Source: Calditrichota bacterium
GTDB taxonomy: Bacteria > Electryoneota > RPQS01
Direction of reading: 5' to 3'
Length of the DNA: 64,000 nucleotides
NCBI GenBank assembly: GCA_020637395.1
Contig: JACJWA010000001.1
Coordinates: forward strand, 186,001-250,000
Under the pieces are notes generated by a model. It saw nothing but the letters and a program-made list of their open reading frames with translations, did no database searches and was not told the origin of the DNA. Made by a program: the position numbers and the translations under genes. Positions 44,121 through 52,231 of the stretch are shown here, one piece after another (positions within the stretch are counted from its first letter, which is position 1; each line of letters starts with the position of its first letter).

Positions 44121-44852
44121 ATGTCCGACCGCCCCATCACATTCTGGGATCATCTCGATGAGCTGCGCAAGCGTATTCTGCGCAGCTTTTTGTTCGTGGT
44201 CATCGGAGCGTCCGTCGGATTTGCCTTAGCAAGGCGCGGGAGGGAGTTCCTCATGCAACCCTTCCGCGAAGCCGTGCCTGGCACCCTTTCCCTGCTCGGT
44301 CCGTCGGAAGGCTTTGTCATCGAAATCAAGATTGCCATTCTGATCGGACTCCTGATTTCAACACCGTTTGTCGCCTGGCAACTCTACGGGTTTGTCGGTC
44401 CCGGCCTGCGGCGCAAAGAAAAACTCTGGCTCTGGCCCATCGTGGGAATCTCGACCGTGTTGTTCTGGGGCGGAGTCGTGTTTTCGTGGATGATTCTGCC
44501 TACCGCGCTCGAGTTTCTCGGGTCGTTTGCTGAAGTGGGACTGCAAAATTTCTGGTCACTGAACAGCTACATCAGCCTGGTGTTGTTTCTGCTGATTGCC
44601 TTCGGCGTGATCTTTCAGCTTCCGCTCGTGATGGGACTGTTGATTGCCACCGGGCTCGTCAAGTCCGCTTTCTTCCGCAAGCATCGCCGCATCGCCATTG
44701 TTTTGATCTTCTTCCTCGCGGCACTCGCCACGCCCACCACCGACGCGCTCACGATGATGCTCATGGTTGCGCCGATGATGGTTCTCTATGAAGCCGCGAT
44801 CTGGATCGGAGTGCTGCTTGAGGCCCGCAGAAAGAAGACCGCGAAAGCATGA
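44121..44852 (+). CDS. tatC: Twin-arginine translocase subunit TatC
   Basis: Inner-membrane receptor core of the Tat system that exports folded proteins with twin-arginine signals. It has 243 residues and six helices. Motifs: FWDHLDELRKRILRSF at the N-terminus, FVGPGLRRKEKLWLWP after the second helix, and the conserved Glu/Pro region FGVIFQLPLVMGLLIATGL. TatA is not in the window. It overlaps the next gene by 4 bases. Confidence 0.96.
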   Translation: MSDRPITFWDHLDELRKRILRSFLFVVIGASVGFALARRGREFLMQPFREAVPGTLSLLGPSEGFVIEIKIAILIGLLISTPFVAWQLYGFVGPGLRRKEKLWLWPIVGISTVLFWGGVVFSWMILPTALEFLGSFAEVGLQNFWSLNSYISLVLFLLIAFGVIFQLPLVMGLLIATGLVKSAFFRKHRRIAIVLIFFLAALATPTTDALTMMLMVAPMMVLYEAAIWIGVLLEARRKKTAKA

Positions 44853-45484
44853 GCAGGAAACTTGTTCCCAAGATCATTCTCGAAGGCACGCGACTCACAC
44901 ATAAGACAGACTTAGCCTTCGCCCTGAACGAGCATCCGCGCGTCGTCGGTCCCCGCAAATATCGCTATCCGTCGCCGCTGATTTCCGGTGAGTGGTGCGC
45001 GTTCTCCAATTTCCCCTGGGGACGCGGCTTGGTCAATTTTGCTCCGGAAGAAGAAGCTCAAGCTCTGGAAACCTACGCCACGTGGGCAAGGTTGTTTGAA
45101 CTTGAGCGCTACTATTCATGGATTGTGGACCGCTTCCACTTCTCCACCATCATGCATCAGCATCTCTATGGCCAGCGCACCTACGACTTCCGCTGGCTCG
45201 AAGAGCGGCTTCTGCCTCTGGGCTTCCGCGTCGTTCTGTGCACCCGAGCTCGCGACACCTTTGAAGCGGCACGCGCCGAGCGCCTCAAAGTTTCCGGCAA
45301 CCCCTCCCAGTATGACGATCTGTCGCTGTTTCTGCGCGAACAAGACTGTCTGCACCACATCGCAGAACGCTCTGCCCTCCCGGTTCTCAAGCTCGACGTC
45401 ACTTCTGACGATATTCCCGAGTTAGCCAACCAGATCGCCGATTGGCTCGAACAAACGGGCGGGCTCTACTACCCCGAATCCTGA
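44849..45484 (+). CDS. P-loop-kinase-like protein with degenerate Walker A
   Basis: Not assigned. The 211-residue protein resembles thymidylate-kinase-type or other small P-loop kinases: an N-terminal strand followed by ILEGTRLTHKTDLAFAL, where the family has EGTDGAGKTT. The pattern G-x4-HKT keeps the last residues but loses the glycines. The middle part holds WIVDRFHFSTIMHQHLYG, similar to the DRY/DRF segment of these kinases, and the end has VLKLDVTSDDIPELANQI. ATP binding may be weak or lost. It is translationally coupled to tatC (ATGA), perhaps only by operon position. Confidence 0.75.
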   Translation: MSRKLVPKIILEGTRLTHKTDLAFALNEHPRVVGPRKYRYPSPLISGEWCAFSNFPWGRGLVNFAPEEEAQALETYATWARLFELERYYSWIVDRFHFSTIMHQHLYGQRTYDFRWLEERLLPLGFRVVLCTRARDTFEAARAERLKVSGNPSQYDDLSLFLREQDCLHHIAERSALPVLKLDVTSDDIPELANQIADWLEQTGGLYYPES

Positions 45485-45511
45485 TCCGAAAACCATTAAA
45501 CTGTCTTTCTC

Positions 45512-45538
45512 GACCCGCTTTTGGCGGGTCTTCTTTTT
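45512..45538 (+). terminator. Intrinsic terminator after the tatC operon
   Basis: GACCCGC (45512-45518), loop TTTTG, GCGGGTC (45524-45530), then TTCTTTTT. It lies about 28 bases after the P-loop gene stop. The 230 bases after it hold an open frame ending at 45775 but no firm gene. Confidence 0.88.
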
Positions 45539-45771
45539 GCCCGCTTTGCAGGGCGAAACATAGAACTTCAGCGTTTTGCCGCTCCAGTCAATGGCTCTGA
45601 CCCGGTTTGCCTTCTGGAGCACGACAAACAGCAACTCATTGTTTATGCAAAGTCTAAATTTCGAGAGCCGCTAATACGAGCTATAGGGTTCGCAATGGCC
45701 CACCTATTGCACAAGAAAGTGCGACTGACTTCCCTAAAGAACCTCATAGCTCGGAGAAACCATTGGAACAA

Positions 45772-45957
45772 ATGAGAATGGACGCTGAGCGCATCCGCCA
45801 AATCCGGCAGCGCATGCAGCTTACCCAGGAAGATTTTGCTCATCTGATCGGCGTGACCTTTTCCACGGTCAACCGTTGGGAAAACGGCAAATCCAGCCCG
45901 AACCGAATTGCGGCGCGTCTCCTGATCGGACTGGAAAAAAAGCTGAAGCAGCAGTAA
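45772..45957 (+). CDS. Small XRE-family helix-turn-helix protein
   Basis: A 61-residue DNA-binding protein made only of an HTH domain: RIRQIRQRMQLTQEDFAHLI and GVTFSTVNRWENGKSSPN give the recognition helix. ATG 45772 forms an ATGA overlap with an upstream open frame; a TTG at 45763 with GGAG 6 bases before it is an alternative. It is followed after 1 base by the CheW-like gene, then HDOD and CheY genes, so it is likely the local regulator of that cluster. It has no sensor or dimerisation domain of its own. Confidence 0.85.
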   Translation: MRMDAERIRQIRQRMQLTQEDFAHLIGVTFSTVNRWENGKSSPNRIAARLLIGLEKKLKQQ

Positions 45958-45958
45958 C

Positions 45959-46423
45959 ATGGTAGCCGCTCCTCCGCTGCGCCGACGGCCCGCTGCCGTC
46001 CCGGCCGCACCACCAACTAAACTCGTCTGCTTCCGACTGGGAAGCTGGAGAGTCGGCATGACCGTGGATGAAGTCCACGGCATGTTTGTGGGCATGCCAT
46101 TGATCCCGACCTCGAAGCAGGGCTATTCCTTTGAAGTGCAGATCGCTACTGGCAGAGTTCCCGTCCGCGATCTGCGTGGCGAACTCATGCCGCAGAAAAA
46201 CACGTCGCAGGAGCTCGCGACGGTCGCGCTCGTCGAAACTTGGGATGGGCTGATCGGTCTGGCCTTTGATCACGCCGATGAAGTCATTCCTGTGAATCCG
46301 CGAGCCTGGGCTCATCACGAGTTGGATGCCTTCCCGTTTCCCGCGCGGGCACGATCCATCACGCGCCACGGCGACGTCTTCTGGCTCGATCTCAAACAAC
46401 TGACCGCAACACTGACCGAATGA
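45959..46423 (+). CDS. CheW-like domain protein
   Basis: A 154-residue adaptor. After a Pro/Ala/Arg-rich leader (about 1-20) a CheW-like beta fold begins: KLVCFRLGSWRVGMTVDEVH, then RVPVRDLRGELM with the family V-x-D-L-R motif, and TVALVETWDGLIGLAFDHAD. CheW normally couples chemoreceptors to the kinase CheA; neither occurs in the window. It starts 1 base after the HTH gene stop. It may serve a signalling complex with the HDOD and CheY proteins rather than classical chemotaxis. Confidence 0.8.
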   Translation: MVAAPPLRRRPAAVPAAPPTKLVCFRLGSWRVGMTVDEVHGMFVGMPLIPTSKQGYSFEVQIATGRVPVRDLRGELMPQKNTSQELATVALVETWDGLIGLAFDHADEVIPVNPRAWAHHELDAFPFPARARSITRHGDVFWLDLKQLTATLTE

Positions 46424-46439
46424 TCACTCTGGAGATAAA

Positions 46440-47387
46440 ATGAACCACGCGTCGCAAAGCTTCGTTTCTGTGCCGATTGAGGACGCCCTGATTACGGGAG
46501 ATCCCTCCCGCAGCAAGCACATTACCCTGAAGCTCAAGGAAGCCCAGGATCTTCCGACGCTGCCGACTCTGGCCATGGAAGTGTCCCGCCTGGCCAATGA
46601 TCCGCTCGCCGGCATGTCCGAAATCGTACGGATCATTCGCAACGACCCTTCGATGACCAGCAAGATCCTACGCGTTTCGAACAGCGCCTTCTACGGAATG
46701 CCGCGCCGCGTCGAATCCCTGAACATGGCTTTGGTCGTCTTGGGCATGCGCGAAGTTTCGAATCTTGTCACGTCCATTTCCGTATTCAAAGCTTTTCCTG
46801 TCTCCGGCGCCGCCGCAGGCTTCTCCCGGGAAACCTTCTGGGAACACAGCGCCGGTACCGGGGAAATCGCCCGCGTGCTGGCCTCCAAACTGCAAATGCG
46901 TTTGCACGGAATCGAGTTTACATCCGGTCTGCTGCACAACATTGGCAAGATTGTCCTGTTCCAGTACTTCCCGAATGAACTGACACAGGCCTTCAAGATC
47001 TCCGAACAGGAATCTTTGCCCTCGATTGTCGCGGAACAAAAGGTGCTCGGCACCGATCACGCTGAAGTCGGTGCGTGGCTCGCTGAAAAGTGGTCTCTCC
47101 CCGATTCCATTGTCGAAAGCATTCGCTATCACCATCAGCCGCACCTGGCTCCCGAGCACAGTGTGTTGACCGCGATTGTGCATCTCGCCTCAAGCCTGGC
47201 TCGTGCCATTCTGGCCAAAGACCTGCGCGAACGCGTGAACACGCATCTATCACAGGATCCCGCGTGGGAGGTGCTCGCAAAAGAGAACCCCGCAATACTG
47301 TCCCTCGATATCTCCGCCTTTGTTGCTGAGATCGAAGAAAACATTGACCGCGCGCGCGAGTTCATTCGTATGGCAACGACGGAGTAA
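46440..47387 (+). CDS. HDOD-domain signalling protein
   Basis: A 315-residue cytoplasmic protein with the HDOD fold, a metal-free relative of HD phosphohydrolases common in signalling operons. The domain spans about 30-235: LPTLPTLAMEVSRLANDP, IIRNDPSMTSKILRVSNSAF, then HGIEFTSGLLHNIGKIVLFQ and GTDHAEVGAWLAEKWSLP. HNIGK replaces the catalytic HD. A C-terminal helical part follows. The ribosome site is GGAG with 5 bases before ATG. It lies in a cluster with CheW-like and CheY genes; HDOD proteins often pair with receivers. Confidence 0.92.
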   Translation: MNHASQSFVSVPIEDALITGDPSRSKHITLKLKEAQDLPTLPTLAMEVSRLANDPLAGMSEIVRIIRNDPSMTSKILRVSNSAFYGMPRRVESLNMALVVLGMREVSNLVTSISVFKAFPVSGAAAGFSRETFWEHSAGTGEIARVLASKLQMRLHGIEFTSGLLHNIGKIVLFQYFPNELTQAFKISEQESLPSIVAEQKVLGTDHAEVGAWLAEKWSLPDSIVESIRYHHQPHLAPEHSVLTAIVHLASSLARAILAKDLRERVNTHLSQDPAWEVLAKENPAILSLDISAFVAEIEENIDRAREFIRMATTE

Positions 47388-47420
47388 CCACTCATGAACA
47401 GAGTGGAAGGGGGACATATT

Positions 47421-47822
47421 GTGCGAGTTCTGATCGCGGATGACAATCCGCTCATCCGGCGTATCTTGCGCGCCATGGTTGAGCGGCAAGAGGGGTTCGA
47501 AGTCACAGGCACGGTGGCCGACGGTGATGAGTGCGTCGAAGCCGTAAAGTCGCTGAAACCCGATGTCTTGTCGCTGGATCTTGAAATGCCCCGCGTGAGC
47601 GGACGCAGCGTGCTGATGAAACTGCTCGAGCAAAACGCGCGGATCGGCGTCGTCGTGGTGACCGGATTGCCGTTCAACGACCAGCCGTCGGTGAACGATG
47701 AGCTCCGTTCCTTGGGTGCAAGCGCAATCATCTACAAAGATTTCTCACCGGCAGGAAATGACCTCGGTCTCTTCCAAAGCGCCTATTTCAAGGCGTTGAG
47801 ACAGGCCGCCAAAGTGCATTAG
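47421..47822 (+). CDS. CheY-like response regulator
   Basis: A stand-alone receiver of 133 residues. GTG 47421 is preferred because AAGGGGG lies 7 bases upstream and it makes the protein begin MRVLIADDNPLIRR, as receivers do; an ATG at 47394 is in frame. The active-site residues are intact: acidic pair D7/D8, phospho-acceptor D53 (SLDLEMP), T81 and K106 (IIYKDFSP). The N-terminal half is CheB-like in sequence. It is last in the HTH/CheW/HDOD cluster and followed by a strong terminator. Its kinase is not in the window. Confidence 0.92.
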   Translation: MRVLIADDNPLIRRILRAMVERQEGFEVTGTVADGDECVEAVKSLKPDVLSLDLEMPRVSGRSVLMKLLEQNARIGVVVVTGLPFNDQPSVNDELRSLGASAIIYKDFSPAGNDLGLFQSAYFKALRQAAKVH

Positions 47823-47846
47823 CCCAAGATATCCGCCTTGCAACCT

Positions 47847-47880
47847 GCCGCTTTGACGTCCGTCAAAGCGGCTTCTTTTT
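47847..47880 (+). terminator. Intrinsic terminator of the HDOD/CheY cluster
   Basis: A 12-bp perfect stem (GCCGCTTTGACG, 47847-47858, with its complement 47861-47872) and a 2-base loop are followed by TTCTTTTTT. It lies 25 bases after the CheY stop. Confidence 0.94.
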
Positions 47881-48090
47881 TGCAATCCAATGATGTTTCG
47901 CCGAGGAGGCGCTGTTTCCAGTCAACATGTTGCAAGTTTGGGTCATGAACAATAAGCCTCGTATTTTAATGAAAGAAGTCTTTTTCTTTACGGTTCAATG
48001 TTTTTGAGTCAAAGTGTAACAACTTGTTTTATTTGGTTTTGAACAATGTCGAGGCGATTTGGACTTTGTGTCTTTTGAGCAAGTATCTTG

Positions 48091-48120
48091 TTGACTTCCT
48101 TAACCCTTGACATTTATATT
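48091..48120 (+). promoter_or_regulatory. Probable promoter of the 1300-residue Cys-rich protein
   Basis: TTGACT (48091-48096), 18 bases, TATATT (48115-48120), in a very AT-rich stretch beginning near 47935. Transcription would start near 48127. Nothing else was recognised in 47881-48090. Confidence 0.55.
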
Positions 48121-48126
48121 GGGTAT

Positions 48127-48222
48127 TGCAAAGGAACTGGTGGATTTCCACCAGACGTGCAGAAATTTGTCCATCCGCTAGCCGGGGTCCCGGAAATTTG
48201 ACCCCAAAAAACATGTTAAGGA
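48127..48222 (+). promoter_or_regulatory. Structured 5' leader with two hairpins
   Basis: About 95 bases between the predicted start and the ribosome site contain CTGGTGG-ATTT-CCACCAG (48137-48154) and GGGGTC (48184-48189) pairing with GACCCC (48200-48205), followed by an A run. GAAATTTG occurs twice (48162-48169 and 48193-48200). It may stabilise the mRNA or regulate translation; it does not match a riboswitch class I know well. Confidence 0.45.
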
Positions 48223-48228
48223 GTGAAG

Positions 48229-51200
48229 ATGAACAAGAGATGGCTTAGGTATGTAAGTGCCATGCTGTTGTGTTGTGGCGCACTTGCTTTCTACGCATTT
48301 GCGACCCAAAACAACGATGTGAAGACTGTACTCACGCCGGCGCAAGACAAGAATCTTGCCGCGTCCAAGCAAGTCCTCGTGGACCAGGGCCGCGCAGATG
48401 ACTTCCTCGCAAAGCGCGACGAAGTGCGCAAGTCCAGCCGTGTATCGTCGAAGTCCGTCCAGAAACTGGAAGGCGTTTCGACATCCACTGCGACCGGCGG
48501 CAGCCTTCAGCAGGAAATCCGCGCCGCCTTCGAGGAAGAGTCCCTGGGTGCTGCTCCCGAAAAGGTGCAGTATCACGCTCTGCTCGATCGTCTGAACGCG
48601 GGCTATACCCTGACCGAAACCGAGAAGCACTTGTTCTATGAACTCGATGCAATCTTCTCGCATGAGACCCGCGAATCCGGTTCGCTCGACGACACCGGCG
48701 GCGGCGACGGCTTCGGCTACTACTATGTGGACAACCTGAATGCCGACACCGCCACGTTTGCCTGGGTAGAACTCTGCGGCGACCCCAATGCCATCGAAGT
48801 TCTGACCGGTGACGACACGCAGCACCAGATCACCTGGAACTGGAGCTTCCCCTTCTACGGCGCGAGCTACAGCACCGGTTTCATCAACTCGAACGGTCAG
48901 CTCCGCTTCGTGACGGGCGCGACCACGCTGACCAATGCCGACATCTCCCCGACGAATACCACCCCGTGGATTTCCGGCTTCTGGGATGACCTTGATGCCG
49001 ACGGCGGCGGACCGGCTGGAACCGGTTGTGCTGGCGCGGGTGACAATGAAGTGTATTGGCGTGATTTCGGCGACCGTGTCGTCATCTCCTGGACCAACAC
49101 CCCGCACTGGAGTGAATCCACGGACCGCTACAACTTCCAGATTATCATCTATCCCAGCGGCAAGATCAAGTTGCAGTACAACACCAACTGGGTGAACGGT
49201 ACGACGGGCTCGGGCTCTGCCTCCATTCACATTGATGGTCCCTTGACTGACGGCGTCAGCTATCTGTACAACAACGTGCCCGCGACGCATGCGATCACGA
49301 CCGGTGGTCGTGCCGTGTGGTTCTATCAGGATGCGACCGCTACCGGCCGTTGCTGCTATTTCGACGGCAATGCCACGCAGTGCCTCGACGCTCAGACGTC
49401 TGAAGACTGTGCTGCCCTGGGTGGCAACTGGGCCCTCGGCGAAACCTGCGCCAGCGCGCCCTGCGCTGTCGGTCGCTGCTGCTACGGCGATCCCTGCGCC
49501 CCGACTTGTGACGACGACATGCTCGTCGAAGATTGTAATGCTCTCAGCGGTACGTTCAGCTTGGGCCTCGACTGCACGACCCCGTGCCCGACGGCGGCGG
49601 CTGGCGACCTGATCTGCAATGCCATCGTGATTCCTGCTCTGCCCTACACCAATGACGGCACCACGGTCGGCTTCACCAACAACTATGACGAAGTCTGCCC
49701 GTTCACGGGTTCGACCTCGCCCGACGTTGTGTATAGCTACACCCCCGGTGCGAACCAGACTGTGGATGCCACGCTTTGCGGCGGTATCACGGCCTACGAC
49801 ACCAAGATGTACGTCTATGAAAACGTGCACACCCCGGGCGCCCCGTTTGCCTGCAATGATGACGCTTGCAACAACGATCCGATCTACACCAGCAACTTCA
49901 TCTCGCAGCTTCTGGGTCTCTCGCTGACCGGCGGTAACACCTACTACTTCGTCGTGGACGGCTACGGCAGCAGCAGCGGTGCGTACACCCTGTCCATTTC
50001 CATTCCGACCATCGGCGCCTGCTGCTATGGTGAAAACCTCTGCTGCGTCGAAACGTCTGAAACCGCGTGTACCGCCCTGGGCGGCACCTGGACGGCCGGC
50101 AACTGCACGAGCAATCCCTGCACCCCGGTCTGTACCGTCACCTGCGGCGCCAACGACGTGATCGAAGTGACCGAGCCGGATCCGGACATCACGCCTGATT
50201 CCGACCCGACCGGTGGCTGCAACAACACCGTCCCCGCCTATCAGGATATCGCCTGCGGCGACACGGTTTGTGGTGTGACGTTCTATTATGGTGCCGGTTC
50301 CTTCCGTGACACCGACTGGTTCCGCTTCACGATTCCCGGTCCGGACCCGATGAACGTCGAGTTCGGCGGTATCGGCGACTACAACGGCTTCCAGGCTCTG
50401 TTGATTGACCTGAACGCCGACTGCGCCGGTTCGTTCGTGATTTCCTCCGCCGGTGTCTTCGAAGGCGCTTGCGGCACGAACTACTCGACCTCTTTGGTCT
50501 GCTTGGATCCGGGCACCTACGTGCTCTTCGCTTCGATCAACGCCGGTGAATTCACCTGCCCGTCCTATGCTTCCCCCGGCAGCTACCGCGTTTGGGTGAA
50601 TTGCTCGCCCTGCACGCCGCCGGTTGGCCGTTGCTGCTATGACGGTGGTGCGAGCTGCGCCGACAATACCGAAGCCGAGTGTGCCCTGTTGGGCGGCAGC
50701 TGGGATGGATTGCTGACCTGCGCCACGGCGTGCCCCGTTCTTCCGCCGAACGATGACTGCGGCACCGCCGAAGTTGTTGTGATTCCGGAAAACGGTTCGG
50801 TTTCCGTGGCTGTGGACAACAACGCTGCCAACACGACCTGTGCCGACACCTGCGACTTCGACTCCAACGGTCCGGACGTGTTCTACACGTTCACCCTGAC
50901 CGATTGCCGTCGCATCGCGATCGTCGCGACGGACGCTTTTGGCGACTTCCCCGATTCGCACATTTCGCTGAACTTGAGCGCCAACTGCTGCGTGGATCCG
51001 CAGATCTGGTGTGACGACGACTGGGCAAACTTCGATGTTTCCGGTCTGGCTTGGTGGGATCCGGCGATTGATCCGGTGGGCTGCGGTCTGTGCTCGCGCA
51101 TCGGCGGTCTGCTCGATCCGGGCACCTATACCGTGCGCGCCGGTCACTGGAGCACGTCATGGCAGGGTGCCTATCAGTTGACGTTCTATGACTTCGGTCC

Positions 51201-52131
51201 GTGTGTTGAAGCTCCGTGCGATCCGGTTGCGGATCTCACCATCGCGCTTGACTTCGTGGGCAACCAGCCGAACAACTACAAGCTGAACTTCACCGCTCCG
51301 CAGGACGAAGACTACACCGTCTGGTATTCGACGATCCCGAACAATGACGGTGATCCCGACGGCGGTACCGATCCCGACTTCGTGATCGAAACCGTGCTGC
51401 TCGGTCAGGTTGCCGGTCCGGTCACCTACACGGCCCCGGCTGGCTTCGACAACTACCGCTACTTTGTCGTCACGGCCGGCTGCCAGCCGTTCGTTGAGCC
51501 GGTGGGACGTTGCTGCTACGACAACAACACTGCCTGCGCCGACGTCACTCAGGCTGAGTGCGACGGACTGTCCGGTACGTGGAACAACTTCCTCTCCTGC
51601 GCCGATCCGTGTCCGGATCCGCTGCCGACGGGACGTTGCTGCTACGACGGTGGTTTGAGCTGTAACGACTTGCTGGAAGCCGACTGCATCCTGCTCGGCG
51701 GCGCTTGGGATGAACTCCTGAACTGCACCGACAATCCGTGCGGTTTGGCTCCGGCGAACGACGATTGCGGCAACGCTATCGCAGTTCTGAACGGCGTGCC
51801 CATGAGCGGTACGACGATTGACGCCGCACTCGGCACAGACATTACGAGCTGTGTCCTTGACGACCTGTATGATGTCTGGTACGTGTACAATGTGACGACC
51901 CTGTCCGCCATCACCGTCGGTCTGTGTGATGCAGGGTCCGACTATGACACCGGTATCTCCCTGTGGGATGCTTGCGGCGGCACGCAGCTCGCCTGCGACG
52001 ACGACGCTTGCGTGACCCCGAGTCTGGCCTCGCAGGTGATTTACACCCCGACGGTCACCGGTAACATCTACATCCGTGTTTCTGGCTTCAACTCGCAGAC
52101 GGGTAACTTCGTCCTGTCGGTTGTCCAGTAA
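48229..52131 (+). CDS. Large exported Cys-rich repeat protein with PPC-like domains
   Basis: A 1300-residue protein; AAGGAG 5 bases upstream sets ATG 48229. The signal peptide is WLRYVSAMLLCCGALAFYAF. Residues about 140-365 form a large beta domain (WNWSFPFYGASYSTGFINSN, NIDO-like). Six Cys-rich units begin near 371, 414, 597, 799, 1092 and 1134, each of the form G-[RA]-CCY-x-C-x8-C-x2-L-x-G-x-W/F-x-C-x-C. Between them are bacterial pre-peptidase/PPC-like sandwiches (about 460-595, 840-1010, 1175-1300), for example DVVYSYTPGANQTVDATLCG. It has no T9SS sorting domain. Promoter, strong ribosome site and terminator suggest high expression. Possibly a major surface or extracellular protein. Confidence 0.9.
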   Translation: MNKRWLRYVSAMLLCCGALAFYAFATQNNDVKTVLTPAQDKNLAASKQVLVDQGRADDFLAKRDEVRKSSRVSSKSVQKLEGVSTSTATGGSLQQEIRAAFEEESLGAAPEKVQYHALLDRLNAGYTLTETEKHLFYELDAIFSHETRESGSLDDTGGGDGFGYYYVDNLNADTATFAWVELCGDPNAIEVLTGDDTQHQITWNWSFPFYGASYSTGFINSNGQLRFVTGATTLTNADISPTNTTPWISGFWDDLDADGGGPAGTGCAGAGDNEVYWRDFGDRVVISWTNTPHWSESTDRYNFQIIIYPSGKIKLQYNTNWVNGTTGSGSASIHIDGPLTDGVSYLYNNVPATHAITTGGRAVWFYQDATATGRCCYFDGNATQCLDAQTSEDCAALGGNWALGETCASAPCAVGRCCYGDPCAPTCDDDMLVEDCNALSGTFSLGLDCTTPCPTAAAGDLICNAIVIPALPYTNDGTTVGFTNNYDEVCPFTGSTSPDVVYSYTPGANQTVDATLCGGITAYDTKMYVYENVHTPGAPFACNDDACNNDPIYTSNFISQLLGLSLTGGNTYYFVVDGYGSSSGAYTLSISIPTIGACCYGENLCCVETSETACTALGGTWTAGNCTSNPCTPVCTVTCGANDVIEVTEPDPDITPDSDPTGGCNNTVPAYQDIACGDTVCGVTFYYGAGSFRDTDWFRFTIPGPDPMNVEFGGIGDYNGFQALLIDLNADCAGSFVISSAGVFEGACGTNYSTSLVCLDPGTYVLFASINAGEFTCPSYASPGSYRVWVNCSPCTPPVGRCCYDGGASCADNTEAECALLGGSWDGLLTCATACPVLPPNDDCGTAEVVVIPENGSVSVAVDNNAANTTCADTCDFDSNGPDVFYTFTLTDCRRIAIVATDAFGDFPDSHISLNLSANCCVDPQIWCDDDWANFDVSGLAWWDPAIDPVGCGLCSRIGGLLDPGTYTVRAGHWSTSWQGAYQLTFYDFGPCVEAPCDPVADLTIALDFVGNQPNNYKLNFTAPQDEDYTVWYSTIPNNDGDPDGGTDPDFVIETVLLGQVAGPVTYTAPAGFDNYRYFVVTAGCQPFVEPVGRCCYDNNTACADVTQAECDGLSGTWNNFLSCADPCPDPLPTGRCCYDGGLSCNDLLEADCILLGGAWDELLNCTDNPCGLAPANDDCGNAIAVLNGVPMSGTTIDAALGTDITSCVLDDLYDVWYVYNVTTLSAITVGLCDAGSDYDTGISLWDACGGTQLACDDDACVTPSLASQVIYTPTVTGNIYIRVSGFNSQTGNFVLSVVQ

Positions 52132-52172
52132 GCACAATGATCCCTCAGCCGATTCCGGCTGTTGAATATCAA

Positions 52173-52205
52173 AAAGCGGCCCGTGCATCTCGCACGGGCC
52201 GCTTT
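52173..52205. terminator. Bidirectional intrinsic terminator
   Basis: A 14-bp stem (AAAGCGGCCCGTGC, 52173-52186, with its complement 52192-52205) and loop ATCTC. On the minus strand five T follow, ending the pst operon after phoU; on the plus strand it ends the Cys-rich protein gene. The core resembles the terminator at 14528. Confidence 0.92.
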
Positions 52206-52231
52206 CTATTTGGCAGTGAACAGGTCTTCGG

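Noticed and set aside
48127..48222. c-di-GMP-I riboswitch in the leader of the Cys-rich protein
   Set aside because: Only short fragments (GCAAA, AGCCGGG) match; the conserved GGACGCAAAGCC core and the tetraloop receptor are absent.
48178..51147. A 989-codon open frame antisense to the Cys-rich protein gene
   Set aside because: It has the arginine/valine/glycine bias of an antisense shadow of a GC-rich gene, no signal or known domain, and the opposite strand has a signal peptide, repeats, ribosome site and promoter.
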